Virus record (IMG/VR): IMGVR_UViG_3300046692_000002
Coordinates: 1-23,557 of that record
Source: a virus
Strand: one strand, 5' to 3'
DNA: 23,557 bases
Position 1 is the first letter of the stretch. Each line of letters starts with the position of its first letter. The notes under the pieces are model-generated. The model made no database searches. It saw only the letters and a program-made list of their open reading frames with translations, and had not been told where the DNA came from. Shown here in pieces: positions 11,184 through 19,823 of this stretch. The translations under genes were made by a program, and so were the position numbers.

Positions 11184-11207
11184 GGTGGGGGGTGGCGCTC
11201 CTTCGGG

Positions 11208-11627
11208 TTACATGCCGAGCAGGATGTAGTCGGCGGACATGGTGATGAAGTCACCAGGCGAGATCGACGCGCCTGTGGGGCCGTCGTAGATGCCCAGCGT
11301 TCCGGCGACCTGGAGGCGTCCGCTGTACCCGCCGAGGGAGGCGTCGAGCAGGAGCACCTGAACGCTGGACGGGCGGTAGCCGACAGGCAGCGTGAAGATG
11401 ACCGGGTCACCCACGACGTTGCCCGAGCCGACACCTGTGGCCGTGGTCGGGATGGCTGACGCGGTGTCGCTGAGCTTCACCACGACCGAGAAGGCCATGC
11501 GGTTGTCGTACAGCCGGTACGAACCGGAGCTGTACGAGAAGCCGTTGGAGTAGGTGATGCCGGGCAGGCTGCCGAAAGACAGCCAGCCGGTGTCGTTCTT
11601 GGTGGGCGGGTACAGAGAAGCGCCCAT
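11208..11627 (-). CDS. Small tail protein, paralogue A
   Basis: 139 residues from ATG 11625-11627 with AAGGGAG 8 bases upstream. It is the tandem partner of the gene at 10797-11183, with the same MGAS-x-YPP start and LP-x-GYRP core. The region from KNDTGWLSFGSLPGITYSNGFSY suggests a carbohydrate- or protein-binding beta fold. The two copies are clearly diverged, so the duplication is old or the copies are under diversifying selection. It is probably part of the tail tip or a receptor-binding appendage. No enzymatic motif is seen. Confidence 0.78.
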   Translation of the reverse strand: MGASLYPPTKNDTGWLSFGSLPGITYSNGFSYSSGSYRLYDNRMAFSVVVKLSDTASAIPTTATGVGSGNVVGDPVIFTLPVGYRPSSVQVLLLDASLGGYSGRLQVAGTLGIYDGPTGASISPGDFITMSADYILLGM

Positions 11628-11655
11628 GGGTTGAACTCCCTTCTGTCACAAGGGG

Positions 11656-13320
11656 TTACGCCAGTCCCGCCCAGTAGCGGTTGGCCCCGACCTCCATGCT
11701 GGAGACGGTGATGCTGGCCGGTGCTGTCGTGCCCAGGCCAGAGGAGTAGACGCCGAAGCGCCGGACGACCGTGAGGCCGAAGTTGTTCGGGGGCGTGTTG
11801 CCCGCGTTCTCCAACTGGAGGAGCAGCGGCCCGTTCGTCGTGTACTGGAAGCGCCAGACGATGTAGTAGATGCCGGGCGTGAGCGAGACCGAGGAGGTCA
11901 GCGGCACGGAGACGGTCTGGCCACCAGCGGCTGAGACGGTGGGGAACTGGGTCGTGCCGACGATGTCAGCCGTAGTGGCCTTCCTCGTCCCGGCAGTGTC
12001 GTAGATCGCAGCCCAGGAGCCGGTCGTGATGCCGCCCGCGTAGCTGGTGAAGTGGAACGCTACCTTCGAGATCGTCGTCGTCTGCCTCAGTACCACAGCC
12101 GTGACGCGGGCAGAGGTGCCGGGCAGTCGCCCGTCCGACAGGGTCAGCGCCGGGTCGAACGCCCACGCCGCCAGGCCCAGGTCGGCAGGCTCGAACTGCG
12201 GGAGAGACGGACCAGCCGGACCCTGCGGACCGGTGGAGCCAGTCGCACCCTGGATGCCTTGCGGTCCAGCCGGACCAGTCGGACCAGCAGGACCCGTAGG
12301 GCCAGCCGGACCCTGGGGACCAACACCCGCAGGCGTCACCTGGAAGACCGTCCCGTTGCCCTGCTTGATGTAGGGCAAGCCGCCCCGCGAGTAGAGCAGG
12401 ACGCCCTCGTTGGGGAGGGCGGGCTCCCAGGTCATGTCTCGCAGGCCGTGCGCCCCGATGGTCGTGGCCTTCGCGTCGCCCAGGGGCTTGCCGTCGCCGA
12501 AGGCGGTCTGCGCCCACTTGCGGGTGATCGACATGCCGGTCAGGTTGAAGGTGCCGTCGTTGTTCCGGGAGAAGATCCGGAAGTCGGAGCCCGTGCCGTC
12601 ACCGGCAGCCTCGGAGCTGTTCTCCGCCTGGATCGACCAACGCTTCGCGCCGCCCGTCTTGAACGAGAACTCGCGGTACGTGGCAGCCGCACCGTCCACG
12701 CTGAGCTCGCCGCTGAGCGTGCCGCCCGTGGTGGGCAGGGCGTTGACGTCGGCAGCCGACAGGGAGACGGCACCGGTCTTGGTGTTCACCGAGGTGACGC
12801 CGCCAGCCGGACCAGCCGGACCCTGGGGGCCAGTCGGACCAGTCGGGCCGGTAGCCCCGGTCGCGCCTGTCGGCCCAGCGGGACCAGTCGCACCGGTAGC
12901 GCCAGTCGCCCCGGTGTCGCCCTTCGGTCCCTTCAGGTTGCCGATCGGGTTGCCCCAACCAGAGGCACTGCGCTGCCAGATGTCGCCCGTGTCGGTGCGG
13001 AGCAGCATGTCGCCGGGCTTAGTGTCGGTGCTCGACGTCGAGGTGGTGTTCAGGTACCACTTCGATCCACCGACCGGCGAGGCACCGACCTGAGTCCATG
13101 CGCCGGACACCTTGCGGTAGACCGTGAGGTTGGTGCTCGTCACACCGAGGAAGGTCCGGCTGTCGTCCTGGATGTAGACGTCACCGTCGTTGCCCTGCGC
13201 GGCAGTTGGTGCCGTGGTGCCGGACAGGATCACGTTGCCGTTGGACCCGTTCAGGCCGGATGGCCCTGGAGCTCCAGTGAGGCCGGAGACCTCGGGAGCG
13301 GGGATGACGCTGAAGCCCAT
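11656..13320 (-). CDS. Collagen-like tail fibre / minor tail protein
   Basis: 554 residues from ATG 13318-13320, which overlaps the previous stop as ATGA and has a GGAGG site. An upstream in-frame start at 13356 is rejected. A short Gly-x-y stretch (about 13-29) is followed by a globular part (about 45-128). Then come 14 uninterrupted Gly-x-y triplets (131-173), the fibre segment [15 protein letters not shown] and a middle domain (about 175-330), 13 more triplets (334-372), and a C-terminal beta-sandwich (about 380-554). Collagen-like triplets form trimeric stalks in phage fibres, and the flanking domains trimerise or bind the host. It is probably a tail-tip fibre. Confidence 0.88.
   Translation of the reverse strand: MGFSVIPAPEVSGLTGAPGPSGLNGSNGNVILSGTTAPTAAQGNDGDVYIQDDSRTFLGVTSTNLTVYRKVSGAWTQVGASPVGGSKWYLNTTSTSSTDTKPGDMLLRTDTGDIWQRSASGWGNPIGNLKGPKGDTGATGATGATGPAGPTGATGATGPTGPTGPQGPAGPAGGVTSVNTKTGAVSLSAADVNALPTTGGTLSGELSVDGAAATYREFSFKTGGAKRWSIQAENSSEAAGDGTGSDFRIFSRNNDGTFNLTGMSITRKWAQTAFGDGKPLGDAKATTIGAHGLRDMTWEPALPNEGVLLYSRGGLPYIKQGNGTVFQVTPAGVGPQGPAGPTGPAGPTGPAGPQGIQGATGSTGPQGPAGPSLPQFEPADLGLAAWAFDPALTLSDGRLPGTSARVTAVVLRQTTTISKVAFHFTSYAGGITTGSWAAIYDTAGTRKATTADIVGTTQFPTVSAAGGQTVSVPLTSSVSLTPGIYYIVWRFQYTTNGPLLLQLENAGNTPPNNFGLTVVRRFGVYSSGLGTTAPASITVSSMEVGANRYWAGLA
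12205..12321 (-). repeat. Collagen-like repeat block, 13 triplets
   Basis: Thirteen consecutive Gly-x-y triplets (GPQ, GPA, GPT types, with one GIQ). The underlying 9-base GGxCCxxCx units are near-repeats and would allow slippage or recombination. Confidence 0.85.
12802..12930 (-). repeat. Collagen-like repeat block, 14 triplets
   Basis: Fourteen consecutive Gly-x-y triplets ([18 protein letters not shown]) in the fibre gene. The block is rich in GAT/GPT, as in bacterial and phage collagen-like proteins. Confidence 0.85.
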
Positions 13321-13622
13321 CAGGCCACCTCCACTCCTGAGACGTGCACTGCGCATGTGGTCGAACTTGCCTGCACCTTGACGGTGTTCGTCTCCTCGAT
13401 CACCTGCGTGACGTCGAGGGTGAAGATGCCGTTCGCCGGGACGGGGGTGTTCGGGACGATGGCGTAGCCGCCGATCTGGAGCAGGACGGTCGCAGCGGTC
13501 GTGCCGCTGTTGGTCACCACGATGTTGGTGACGATGGTCTTGGTCTTCGTCGGCACGGTGTAGACCGTCGCCAAGCTGGTCGTCGTGTTACCTCGGTAGA
13601 GGCATGTCGGCGTGTTCGCCAC
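13320..13622 (-). CDS. Small beta-rich virion protein
   Basis: 100 residues from a GTG at 13620-13622, three bases after the hub gene stop. The protein is almost entirely Val/Thr/Ala/Ile-rich strands ([56 protein letters not shown]), typical of a single beta-sandwich. No family is firmly recognised. Similar small proteins lie between hub and fibre genes in actinophages and are probably head-decoration or tail-tip components. Its stop overlaps the collagen-like fibre start, so it is likely made together with it, perhaps as an adapter for the fibre. Confidence 0.75.
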   Translation of the reverse strand: MANTPTCLYRGNTTTSLATVYTVPTKTKTIVTNIVVTNSGTTAATVLLQIGGYAIVPNTPVPANGIFTLDVTQVIEETNTVKVQASSTTCAVHVSGVEVA

Positions 13623-13625
13623 TCG

Positions 13626-14843
13626 TTACCACACCCCCATGATGTTCATGATCTGGTCATCGGTAGAGACGCCGCCGCCACCCGAACTGTTGCGTTCGAG
13701 CTTGCTCACACGGTTCTCCGTGTCCTGGACTCGCTGCGCGTAGGCAGCCTCGGCGTTGAAGCCGGTTGCGTCACCGAGCTCGACGCCGATCTTGAAGCCA
13801 TCGGAGGTGGCCTTCAGGATCATGCCGGTGACGGTGGAGCTGAGCTCCTGGTCGTTGACCACGACCGAGACGGTGTCGCCCAGGCCCCAGTCGACGCCGA
13901 ACTGCATGGCCGAGTCCTCCATCGGGACCGCCTGTACGGCGACCGCAGTGAAGCCCTTCTCGGCCAGCGTCTCCAGCCCGGACTGGTCGAGTTGGGCGTC
14001 CTCCGCCTGATCTCGCTGGTCCTGGAACACCTCGATGCGTCGACCCCAGTCCGCCTCAGCGGCAAGGGACTCGGGAGTCGTGACGTCCCGGAAGGTCCGG
14101 TCCTCCTGCTCGCCCTGACCGGCCACGATGACGTGGGTAGCGGACGGGGGAGAGATGGCCACGCGCTGACCGGCCAGCGTGTTGTTCAGGACGTCGAGCC
14201 GGATCGTCTTCGTCCGGTCGGTGATCTGGTAGGTCTCGAAGACCAGGTTCGCACCGCGCTGCACGATGCGGAAGCCAAGGCCGTCCACGACGGCGATGTC
14301 AGTGAGCAGGTTGCCCAGCACCGGGAAGCGGGCGGACTTCGTCATCACCGTGCCGCGCGCCAGGTTGGTGCCCATGATGAGCCCAGCCCTGCGTCGAGCT
14401 GCCGGTGCGCTCGGTCCGATGTTCGCGTTGACGTAGGCGTGGAGCAGGGTCTCGGCAGGCCCGGTACGGACGTCGTGCGAGAGGGTCTGCGTGGTCGGGT
14501 TGACGTTGGTCGGGTCGGGGAAGGACAGCATGTCCGACAAGATGCAGGTGTCGGAGATCCCCTCGAACACCACTGACCCGCCTGGGTCTTCGGGTGTCGA
14601 GGCGAACTCGTTCTTCGAGGTCGGGCCGGACATGAGCACGTCGGTCGGGCCGGTGATGATGACGCCGGAACCTGGAGTCCGCAGTGCCTGCGTGAGCGGG
14701 TGCTCGGCAGCCAGTGTGAGCTTCCAGGTTCCGACGTTGTTGAACTGGTCTTCCAGTTCCAGCACCAGCTCCTCGGGGCGGATGGCACCGACGCGGTTGA
14801 GCGCCTTGTCCCGCACCTCGACCGTGAGGTCGCGGAGCTTCAT
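13626..14843 (-). CDS. Tail hub protein, Gp37-like (Tal-type)
   Basis: 405 residues from ATG 14841-14843, five bases after the distal tail gene stop. The first part (KLRDLTVEVRDKALNRVGAI...ELEDQFNNVGTWKLTLAAEHPL) and the sequence order fit the ReqiPepy6 Gp37-like family of actinophage tail proteins, the counterpart of Tal/gp27-like hub proteins. The middle holds a beta-rich region. The end has a heptad-like helix (AYAQRVQDTENRVSKLERN), followed by a Gly/Ser linker and a short tail that may attach fibres. Gene order (tape measure, distal tail, hub, fibres) supports the call. No peptidase motif is seen. Confidence 0.85.
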   Translation of the reverse strand: MKLRDLTVEVRDKALNRVGAIRPEELVLELEDQFNNVGTWKLTLAAEHPLTQALRTPGSGVIITGPTDVLMSGPTSKNEFASTPEDPGGSVVFEGISDTCILSDMLSFPDPTNVNPTTQTLSHDVRTGPAETLLHAYVNANIGPSAPAARRRAGLIMGTNLARGTVMTKSARFPVLGNLLTDIAVVDGLGFRIVQRGANLVFETYQITDRTKTIRLDVLNNTLAGQRVAISPPSATHVIVAGQGEQEDRTFRDVTTPESLAAEADWGRRIEVFQDQRDQAEDAQLDQSGLETLAEKGFTAVAVQAVPMEDSAMQFGVDWGLGDTVSVVVNDQELSSTVTGMILKATSDGFKIGVELGDATGFNAEAAYAQRVQDTENRVSKLERNSSGGGGVSTDDQIMNIMGVW

Positions 14844-14847
14844 GGGG

Positions 14848-15705
14848 TCAGATCACCATCCACTTCCGGGGCTTCCATGCCACCGTGATCTTCGAGGCCG
14901 ACGTGGTGTTGAGCAGGCTGGCCGTGCACGTCGACATGCCGGGCTCGATCGCCCAGAACCTCGGGGCCGTGTCGAGGAGCGAGTAGCGGTTCGCGCCGGT
15001 CCCGTCCTTGACGGTGCCGTAGCGCGCATCCACGATCAGCTTCTCGCCAGCCGCGAGCGTGCCCTTCCAGTACAAGGTCTCTCCCGTGGGGGAGATCGCC
15101 TTGAAGTTGTCGCCCGGACCGAAGATGGTCCAGACGGGGTAGACCGCAACGTCGCCCGTGTTCTCCAGCGTGATCTCGCCGATCGCCTGCGAGGAGGCCA
15201 CCGGCATGGACATGAAGCCGGACACGAACGAACCTGCGGTGGTGGTGCCGCCGATCTGCTGTGTGGTGGTCACCGAGGACGTCCAGTACGGATCACCCGC
15301 GCGAAGCGTGATCACCGTCTGGACGTCCCGGTTGCCGGTGGTGTCCGTGCCGTAGGCGTACTCGCCGCCCCCGACCCGGACCACATCGGTGGACCAGTCG
15401 GAACCGTCGTCCTCGACCAGCCGCAGCGTGCATGGCCCGGCCAGCATCTGAGCCAGCCGGGAGAGGATCGACTTCAGGTCATCGCGGTCAGTGCCGACGA
15501 TGTCCAGCGGGATGTCGATGTCCCGCGCCAGGACGCGGGTGCGTCGGTACATCGCACCGTCGCCCGCGCCTTCCAGCCACTGGACAGACACGGGGGGCAG
15601 GCCCAGACCGGACACGCCAGTCGTTGCCTGCACCCCCCTGCCTTCATCCTCGACCCCGTTGAGGGACAAGGAGTCCAGGGCGTTCTCCAAGAGGAGCTTC
15701 GCCAT
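14848..15705 (-). CDS. Distal tail protein (Dit-like)
   Basis: 285 residues from ATG 15703-15705, two bases after the tape measure stop. The N-terminus (LLLENALDSLSLNGVEDEGRGVQ) and the R-x-R-VLARDIDIPLDIVG strand resemble siphovirus Dit N-terminal hub domains. The region from DPYWTSSVT to the end (ITLENTGDVAVYPVWTIFGPGDNFKAIS, GEKLIVDARYGTV) matches the typical C-terminal galectin-like/beta-sandwich part. Dit forms the hexameric ring linking tail tube and tip. Position directly after the tape measure is the standard place. The ribosome site is weak, so it is probably coupled to the upstream gene. Confidence 0.87.
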   Translation of the reverse strand: MAKLLLENALDSLSLNGVEDEGRGVQATTGVSGLGLPPVSVQWLEGAGDGAMYRRTRVLARDIDIPLDIVGTDRDDLKSILSRLAQMLAGPCTLRLVEDDGSDWSTDVVRVGGGEYAYGTDTTGNRDVQTVITLRAGDPYWTSSVTTTQQIGGTTTAGSFVSGFMSMPVASSQAIGEITLENTGDVAVYPVWTIFGPGDNFKAISPTGETLYWKGTLAAGEKLIVDARYGTVKDGTGANRYSLLDTAPRFWAIEPGMSTCTASLLNTTSASKITVAWKPRKWMVI

Positions 15706-15707
15706 CG

Positions 15708-18700
15708 TTACCAGCCCACCATCCTTGCTCGGTTCGACGCGGCGAACAGGTCTTCCTCGGAGGAGAGAGACGAGCCCGGAGCCGCGTAGTAGTTGAGTAC
15801 CTTCGTGACACCGCCCGCCGCGTTGCCGTCGACCGCCGAAGCGACCGCAGACGAGACGTCGAGCTGAGCCACCGCAGGCGGCTGGATGTCGTAGCCAGAG
15901 ACGTCGAGCGCCATGGCCTTCATCGTGGAGAGGACACCGGAGCGCCCCTTGTCGAGACCGTTGCTCAGGCCCTTGCCGACCCAGACGCCGATCGCCTTCA
16001 TCACCCGCGAGGGGGAGTGGATGCCCAGTGCCTTCTTGATCGCCTTCGTCATCGACTCGGCGATCTTCAGCATCTGGTTCTCGATCTTGTCTGCGTTCTT
16101 CTCCAGACCCTTCAGCAGACCCTCGGCCATGTGGATGCCGTTGTCGTACATCACCTGGGAGGCGGTAGCTCCGACCTTGCCAGCGGCAGAGGCGAGCTGC
16201 TTCTCCAGGTTGTTGACCTCGTCCACGCCAGCCTTGCCAGCGTTGGCCAGAGCCTCAGCCGCAGCCATGCCAGCCTCGGGTCCAGCCTGCGCGAGCTGGT
16301 CGAACATCTCGCTGTTCAGGCCCAGCTTCTTCAGCTTGGCCAGGACGTCGGCGAAGTGCTTGGCCTGTTCGACCTGCATCTTCAGCGACGTGATGATCCC
16401 AGCGAAGCCGCCTTCCATGTTCGTGATGTCGGCAGCGTCAACGATCTTCTGGGCCACGCCTGCGGCGTAGTCGGCCTTGGCCGTCTTCAGGTCCGCGAGC
16501 TTCTTCTTGGCCGCGTCGATCTTGGCGTCGATCTTCTCCCAGGACTTCAGGAGCGTGTCGAGCTGCGACTTCTGCGACTTCAGGTGAGCGGTCAGACCCT
16601 TGCTGAGCTTGGCCTTGCCGATCTGGCTGGTCAGTGAGCCCAGCACCTTCTTGACGTTGGCGAACTGGGACTCCAGGCCCTTGATCAGACCGGCGATGAT
16701 CGCCTTGCCCGCCCCGTACAGCAGAACCTTGTCCTTGGGGAGCGGACCCTTCCAGTCCGGGATCATGTCGGTCAGGCCCTTGAGCTTCGACTTGACCGAA
16801 CCGATCATCGAGCTGATGCCGTTGATGAAGCCCTTGATCATCTCGACACCGGCGTTGTAGAGCGCGGAGCCGATGGCACCGAGCGCCGCCTTCGCCTTGC
16901 CGGGCAGACCCTTCACGACGTTGACGCAGTTGGTCACGCCGGTCGTGAACGCGGACTTGATGTACGACCATGCGAACGAGGCCGCGCCCTTGATCGAAGC
17001 CCAGGTGTTCGAGAACAGGGCCTTGATCGAGTCGAGCGCCTTCATGGGCGTCGTCCGCATCGCAGACATGAACCCCGAGAAGGCAGCCTTGATGCCGATC
17101 CACGCGACCGAGCAGGCGGTCTTGATGCCAGCCCAGACAGCGGTGAACAGACCCTTCAGCGCGGTGAACGCCTTCTTCGCTGCACCGAGGATGCCCCAGT
17201 TCAGCCAGACTTCGAGCGCGCCGAGGATGGCATCCCAGACGCCCTTCAGCATCCCCTTGATGCCGTTCCAGAGCTGCTTCCAGCCGTCGAAGAACGTCGA
17301 CCAGTTGCCGGTGAAGATGCCCTTGAAGATGCCGAACCAGATCTTGAAGAAGCCGACGATGTAGTCGAAGACTCCGACGAAGAACTCCTTCAGTCCTTCG
17401 AGGACCAGGGAGACACCGTTGATCACGCCGATCAGCGCGCCACCGAGGATGCCCACGATGAAGCCGATGGCCGGTGCGAGCACCGTCATCAGGACGTTCA
17501 CGATGACCAGGAGCACCTGGAGGATCGGCTGAAGCGCAGCGAACAGACGCGAGATCGCGTCGGCCAGCGGAGGCAGCAGACCCTGGATGATCGGGGTCAG
17601 CACCTGGATCAGCGGCGTGAGGACTGCCGAGATGATGTTCAGGACCAGAGCCACGACCGGCTGGAGCGCCGTGAGGATCGTGCCGATCGCAGCACCGAGG
17701 ACCGGCAGGAGCGGAGCCAGCGCCGAAGCGATGACCTGCACCAGGGGGGCCAGGGCAGCCATGATCGTCCCGAACAGGGAAGCGATGACCGGAAGGATCG
17801 GAGCGAGTGCACCGATCAGTGCGCCGACGAGCGGCATCACCGCAGCGAGGATCTGACCGAAGGAGGTCATGATCCCAGGCAGCACACCCTGGAGCGCCTT
17901 GAAGGCACCAGCCAGAGCCTGGCCGATGACCGGCACCATCTGCATGAGGATCGGAGCGATCATCTTCACTGCCTGGAGCAGAGCGCCGGACAGGAGCTGG
18001 ATGATCGGGATGATCTTCGGAGCGAGCTGGGCGAAGGCGTTGGCCAGAGGCGTCAGCACCGCAGCGATCAGCGGACCGAAGGCCGTGAGCATCGCGCCGA
18101 CAACCTGCATCAGCGCACCGAGGGCCTTGCCGACCGGACCCATCGCGGGAGCGAGAGCCGTGACCGCCTTCAGGATGCCGTCGAACATGGCCTTGATGCC
18201 CTCGGACACAGCGGGCTGTGCGAGCGCGTTGGCGATGGCCTTCATCGCCGTACCGAGGATCGTGCCGACCTGCGGCAGGATCGTGGTGAGCAGGCTGGAC
18301 AGCTTGATGAACAGGTTCTCGACAGCCGGACCAGCGGTGTCGGCCAGGGTCTGCATCGCGGTGTGAGCCGCCTTGAAGACGCCGACCAGTCCGTTCTGGA
18401 AGCCGGGGCTGTCCACCGTCTTGTGGATGCGCTCCAGCGTGTCGTTCAGCATGGCGAGCGTGGAGCCGCCAGCCTCCTGAGCAGCGCGACCCAGACCGGC
18501 GAAGATCCCGAACAGGTTCGAGATGACCCCGCCGAGCTCCTTGATGTTCTGGATGGCGGTGTCGATCCAGTCGGTGAGCTGGCCGCTCTCCTCGTTCTTC
18601 GAGAGGAACTTGGAGAACCGCTCGGTCAGATCGCCGAACCACTTCGCGAGCTCGGGCAGGTACGAGGTACCCACCTTGCCCAGGACGGCGATGATGTTGG

Positions 18701-19820
18701 CCATCGCGCCCGTGTGCTTGGTCGTCTCCGAGATGGACGCGGAGAGGTCGGTGAACATCTGGCCGAGCGCCGGGTCGAGCGCGCCCTTCAGGTGCGTAGC
18801 CAGCGAGCCGAAGAAACCACCGAGCTGAGTCGAGGTCTTGGCGAAGCCAGCCGTGAGCTCGGGCAGAAGCCCGTCGACCAGGTCCTTGATCGGAGCCTTG
18901 GCCTTCTCCCAGAAGTTCGAGGAGATGGTGTCCTGCAACGCCGAGAGCTGGGTCTTGACCTCGGGCAGGATCTTGTTGAAGTCCTTGAACGCGGCGAACG
19001 AAGCGCCGAGTCCTACTGCGAGACCGCCGAACAGGCCGGGAAGCAAGAGGGCTGCTGGACCGATCTGCGCAAGCGACGACGACAAGGCGAACAGGTTGCT
19101 CGCAGATGTCAGGCCCAGTGCACCGAGACCGGCGATGGCGGTAGCCAGGGAGCCGATGATCGGGACGGACTTGTCGAGGTTGCGCAGAGTGTTGCCCAGC
19201 TTCTCGAACATCGAGTTGAGCACGCGCGCACCGGACAGGGCAGCCAGAGCTGCACCCACCTTCGCGACGGCTGCGTTGTTCAGGTTCGGGATGATCGACA
19301 CGGTGCGAGGCCGGGTGAGTACGGCCATGCGGGCAGACGTGACGGCAGCTCCAGTGGAGCTCCAGTCGGGCTCGACCTTGATCTTGATCGGGCTGTGGTT
19401 CTTGGCCCAGTCCTTCAGGTCGCGAGCCACCTTGTCGGCAGCCGCCTGGTCGAGCTCCAGCTTGACCTGGCCAGCCACCTCAGCGCCGTCGACCTTGAAC
19501 TTGATCTTGTTCTGGTCGGCCTTCTGCTGGAGGCGGCGACGGGCGACGGTGATCGCCTCGGTCATGCCGTCTGTCGAGATCGTCGTGTGGAACCTGATCT
19601 TGCGGGAGTCCATGTTCCGGTTGCGCTGGTTGATCTTGCGCAGCTCGGTCAGGAACTCTCGCGACGCGCCGCTCATGTCCACCTTGGTGGCCACGCTGAG
19701 CTTCAGCGTCTTCTCGATCTTGTTGAGCGCCTTCTCGGCTTCTCGGCGGAAGTTCGAGGTGTCCGGCAAGACCTTGACCGAGACGCGCCCGATCACCTGC
19801 CCGCCTGGTGAACCTGCCAC
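15708..19820 (-). CDS. Tape measure protein
   Basis: 1370 residues from a GTG at 19818-19820 with AGGAGG 6 bases upstream. The N-terminal third is basic and helical (EAEKALNKIEKTLKL and following, and a region around SGARVLNSMFEKLGNTLRNL). The centre has long hydrophobic alanine/leucine/proline repeats (about residues 520-820, APLVQVIASALAPLLPVLG-type units), which probably insert in the host membrane. The end contains helices with Lys/Asp-rich stretches and a Gly-x-HSPSRV motif (IHSPSRVMKAIG), common at the C-terminus of actinophage tape measures. By the usual 0.15 nm per residue it would set a tail of roughly 200 nm. No lytic transglycosylase or peptidase motif was identified. Confidence 0.95.
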   Translation of the reverse strand: MAGSPGGQVIGRVSVKVLPDTSNFRREAEKALNKIEKTLKLSVATKVDMSGASREFLTELRKINQRNRNMDSRKIRFHTTISTDGMTEAITVARRRLQQKADQNKIKFKVDGAEVAGQVKLELDQAAADKVARDLKDWAKNHSPIKIKVEPDWSSTGAAVTSARMAVLTRPRTVSIIPNLNNAAVAKVGAALAALSGARVLNSMFEKLGNTLRNLDKSVPIIGSLATAIAGLGALGLTSASNLFALSSSLAQIGPAALLLPGLFGGLAVGLGASFAAFKDFNKILPEVKTQLSALQDTISSNFWEKAKAPIKDLVDGLLPELTAGFAKTSTQLGGFFGSLATHLKGALDPALGQMFTDLSASISETTKHTGAMANIIAVLGKVGTSYLPELAKWFGDLTERFSKFLSKNEESGQLTDWIDTAIQNIKELGGVISNLFGIFAGLGRAAQEAGGSTLAMLNDTLERIHKTVDSPGFQNGLVGVFKAAHTAMQTLADTAGPAVENLFIKLSSLLTTILPQVGTILGTAMKAIANALAQPAVSEGIKAMFDGILKAVTALAPAMGPVGKALGALMQVVGAMLTAFGPLIAAVLTPLANAFAQLAPKIIPIIQLLSGALLQAVKMIAPILMQMVPVIGQALAGAFKALQGVLPGIMTSFGQILAAVMPLVGALIGALAPILPVIASLFGTIMAALAPLVQVIASALAPLLPVLGAAIGTILTALQPVVALVLNIISAVLTPLIQVLTPIIQGLLPPLADAISRLFAALQPILQVLLVIVNVLMTVLAPAIGFIVGILGGALIGVINGVSLVLEGLKEFFVGVFDYIVGFFKIWFGIFKGIFTGNWSTFFDGWKQLWNGIKGMLKGVWDAILGALEVWLNWGILGAAKKAFTALKGLFTAVWAGIKTACSVAWIGIKAAFSGFMSAMRTTPMKALDSIKALFSNTWASIKGAASFAWSYIKSAFTTGVTNCVNVVKGLPGKAKAALGAIGSALYNAGVEMIKGFINGISSMIGSVKSKLKGLTDMIPDWKGPLPKDKVLLYGAGKAIIAGLIKGLESQFANVKKVLGSLTSQIGKAKLSKGLTAHLKSQKSQLDTLLKSWEKIDAKIDAAKKKLADLKTAKADYAAGVAQKIVDAADITNMEGGFAGIITSLKMQVEQAKHFADVLAKLKKLGLNSEMFDQLAQAGPEAGMAAAEALANAGKAGVDEVNNLEKQLASAAGKVGATASQVMYDNGIHMAEGLLKGLEKNADKIENQMLKIAESMTKAIKKALGIHSPSRVMKAIGVWVGKGLSNGLDKGRSGVLSTMKAMALDVSGYDIQPPAVAQLDVSSAVASAVDGNAAGGVTKVLNYYAAPGSSLSSEEDLFAASNRARMVGW

Positions 19821-19823
19821 TTG

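Noticed and set aside
12205-12930. Regular short repeats considered as a CRISPR-like or tandem repeat array
   Set aside because: The repeats are codons for Gly-x-y triplets in an intact fibre gene with no spacers.
13321-13356. N-terminal extension of the collagen-like fibre
   Set aside because: The ATG at 13318-13320 overlaps the preceding stop and has a GGAGG site, whereas the extension would overlap the preceding gene with no site.
12052-13467. 471-codon plus-strand frame opposite the collagen-like fibre
   Set aside because: Repeats of the antisense collagen code (SRTSRT-like) show it is the complement of Gly-x-y triplets.
16438-18642. 734-codon minus-strand frame inside the tape measure gene
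   Set aside because: It is wholly contained in the tape measure gene in another frame and consists of Arg/Gly/His/Asp-rich shadow sequence without a ribosome site.
18363-19811. 482-codon plus-strand frame opposite the tape measure
   Set aside because: It is the antisense of the tape measure N-terminal region, with no start signal or family resemblance.
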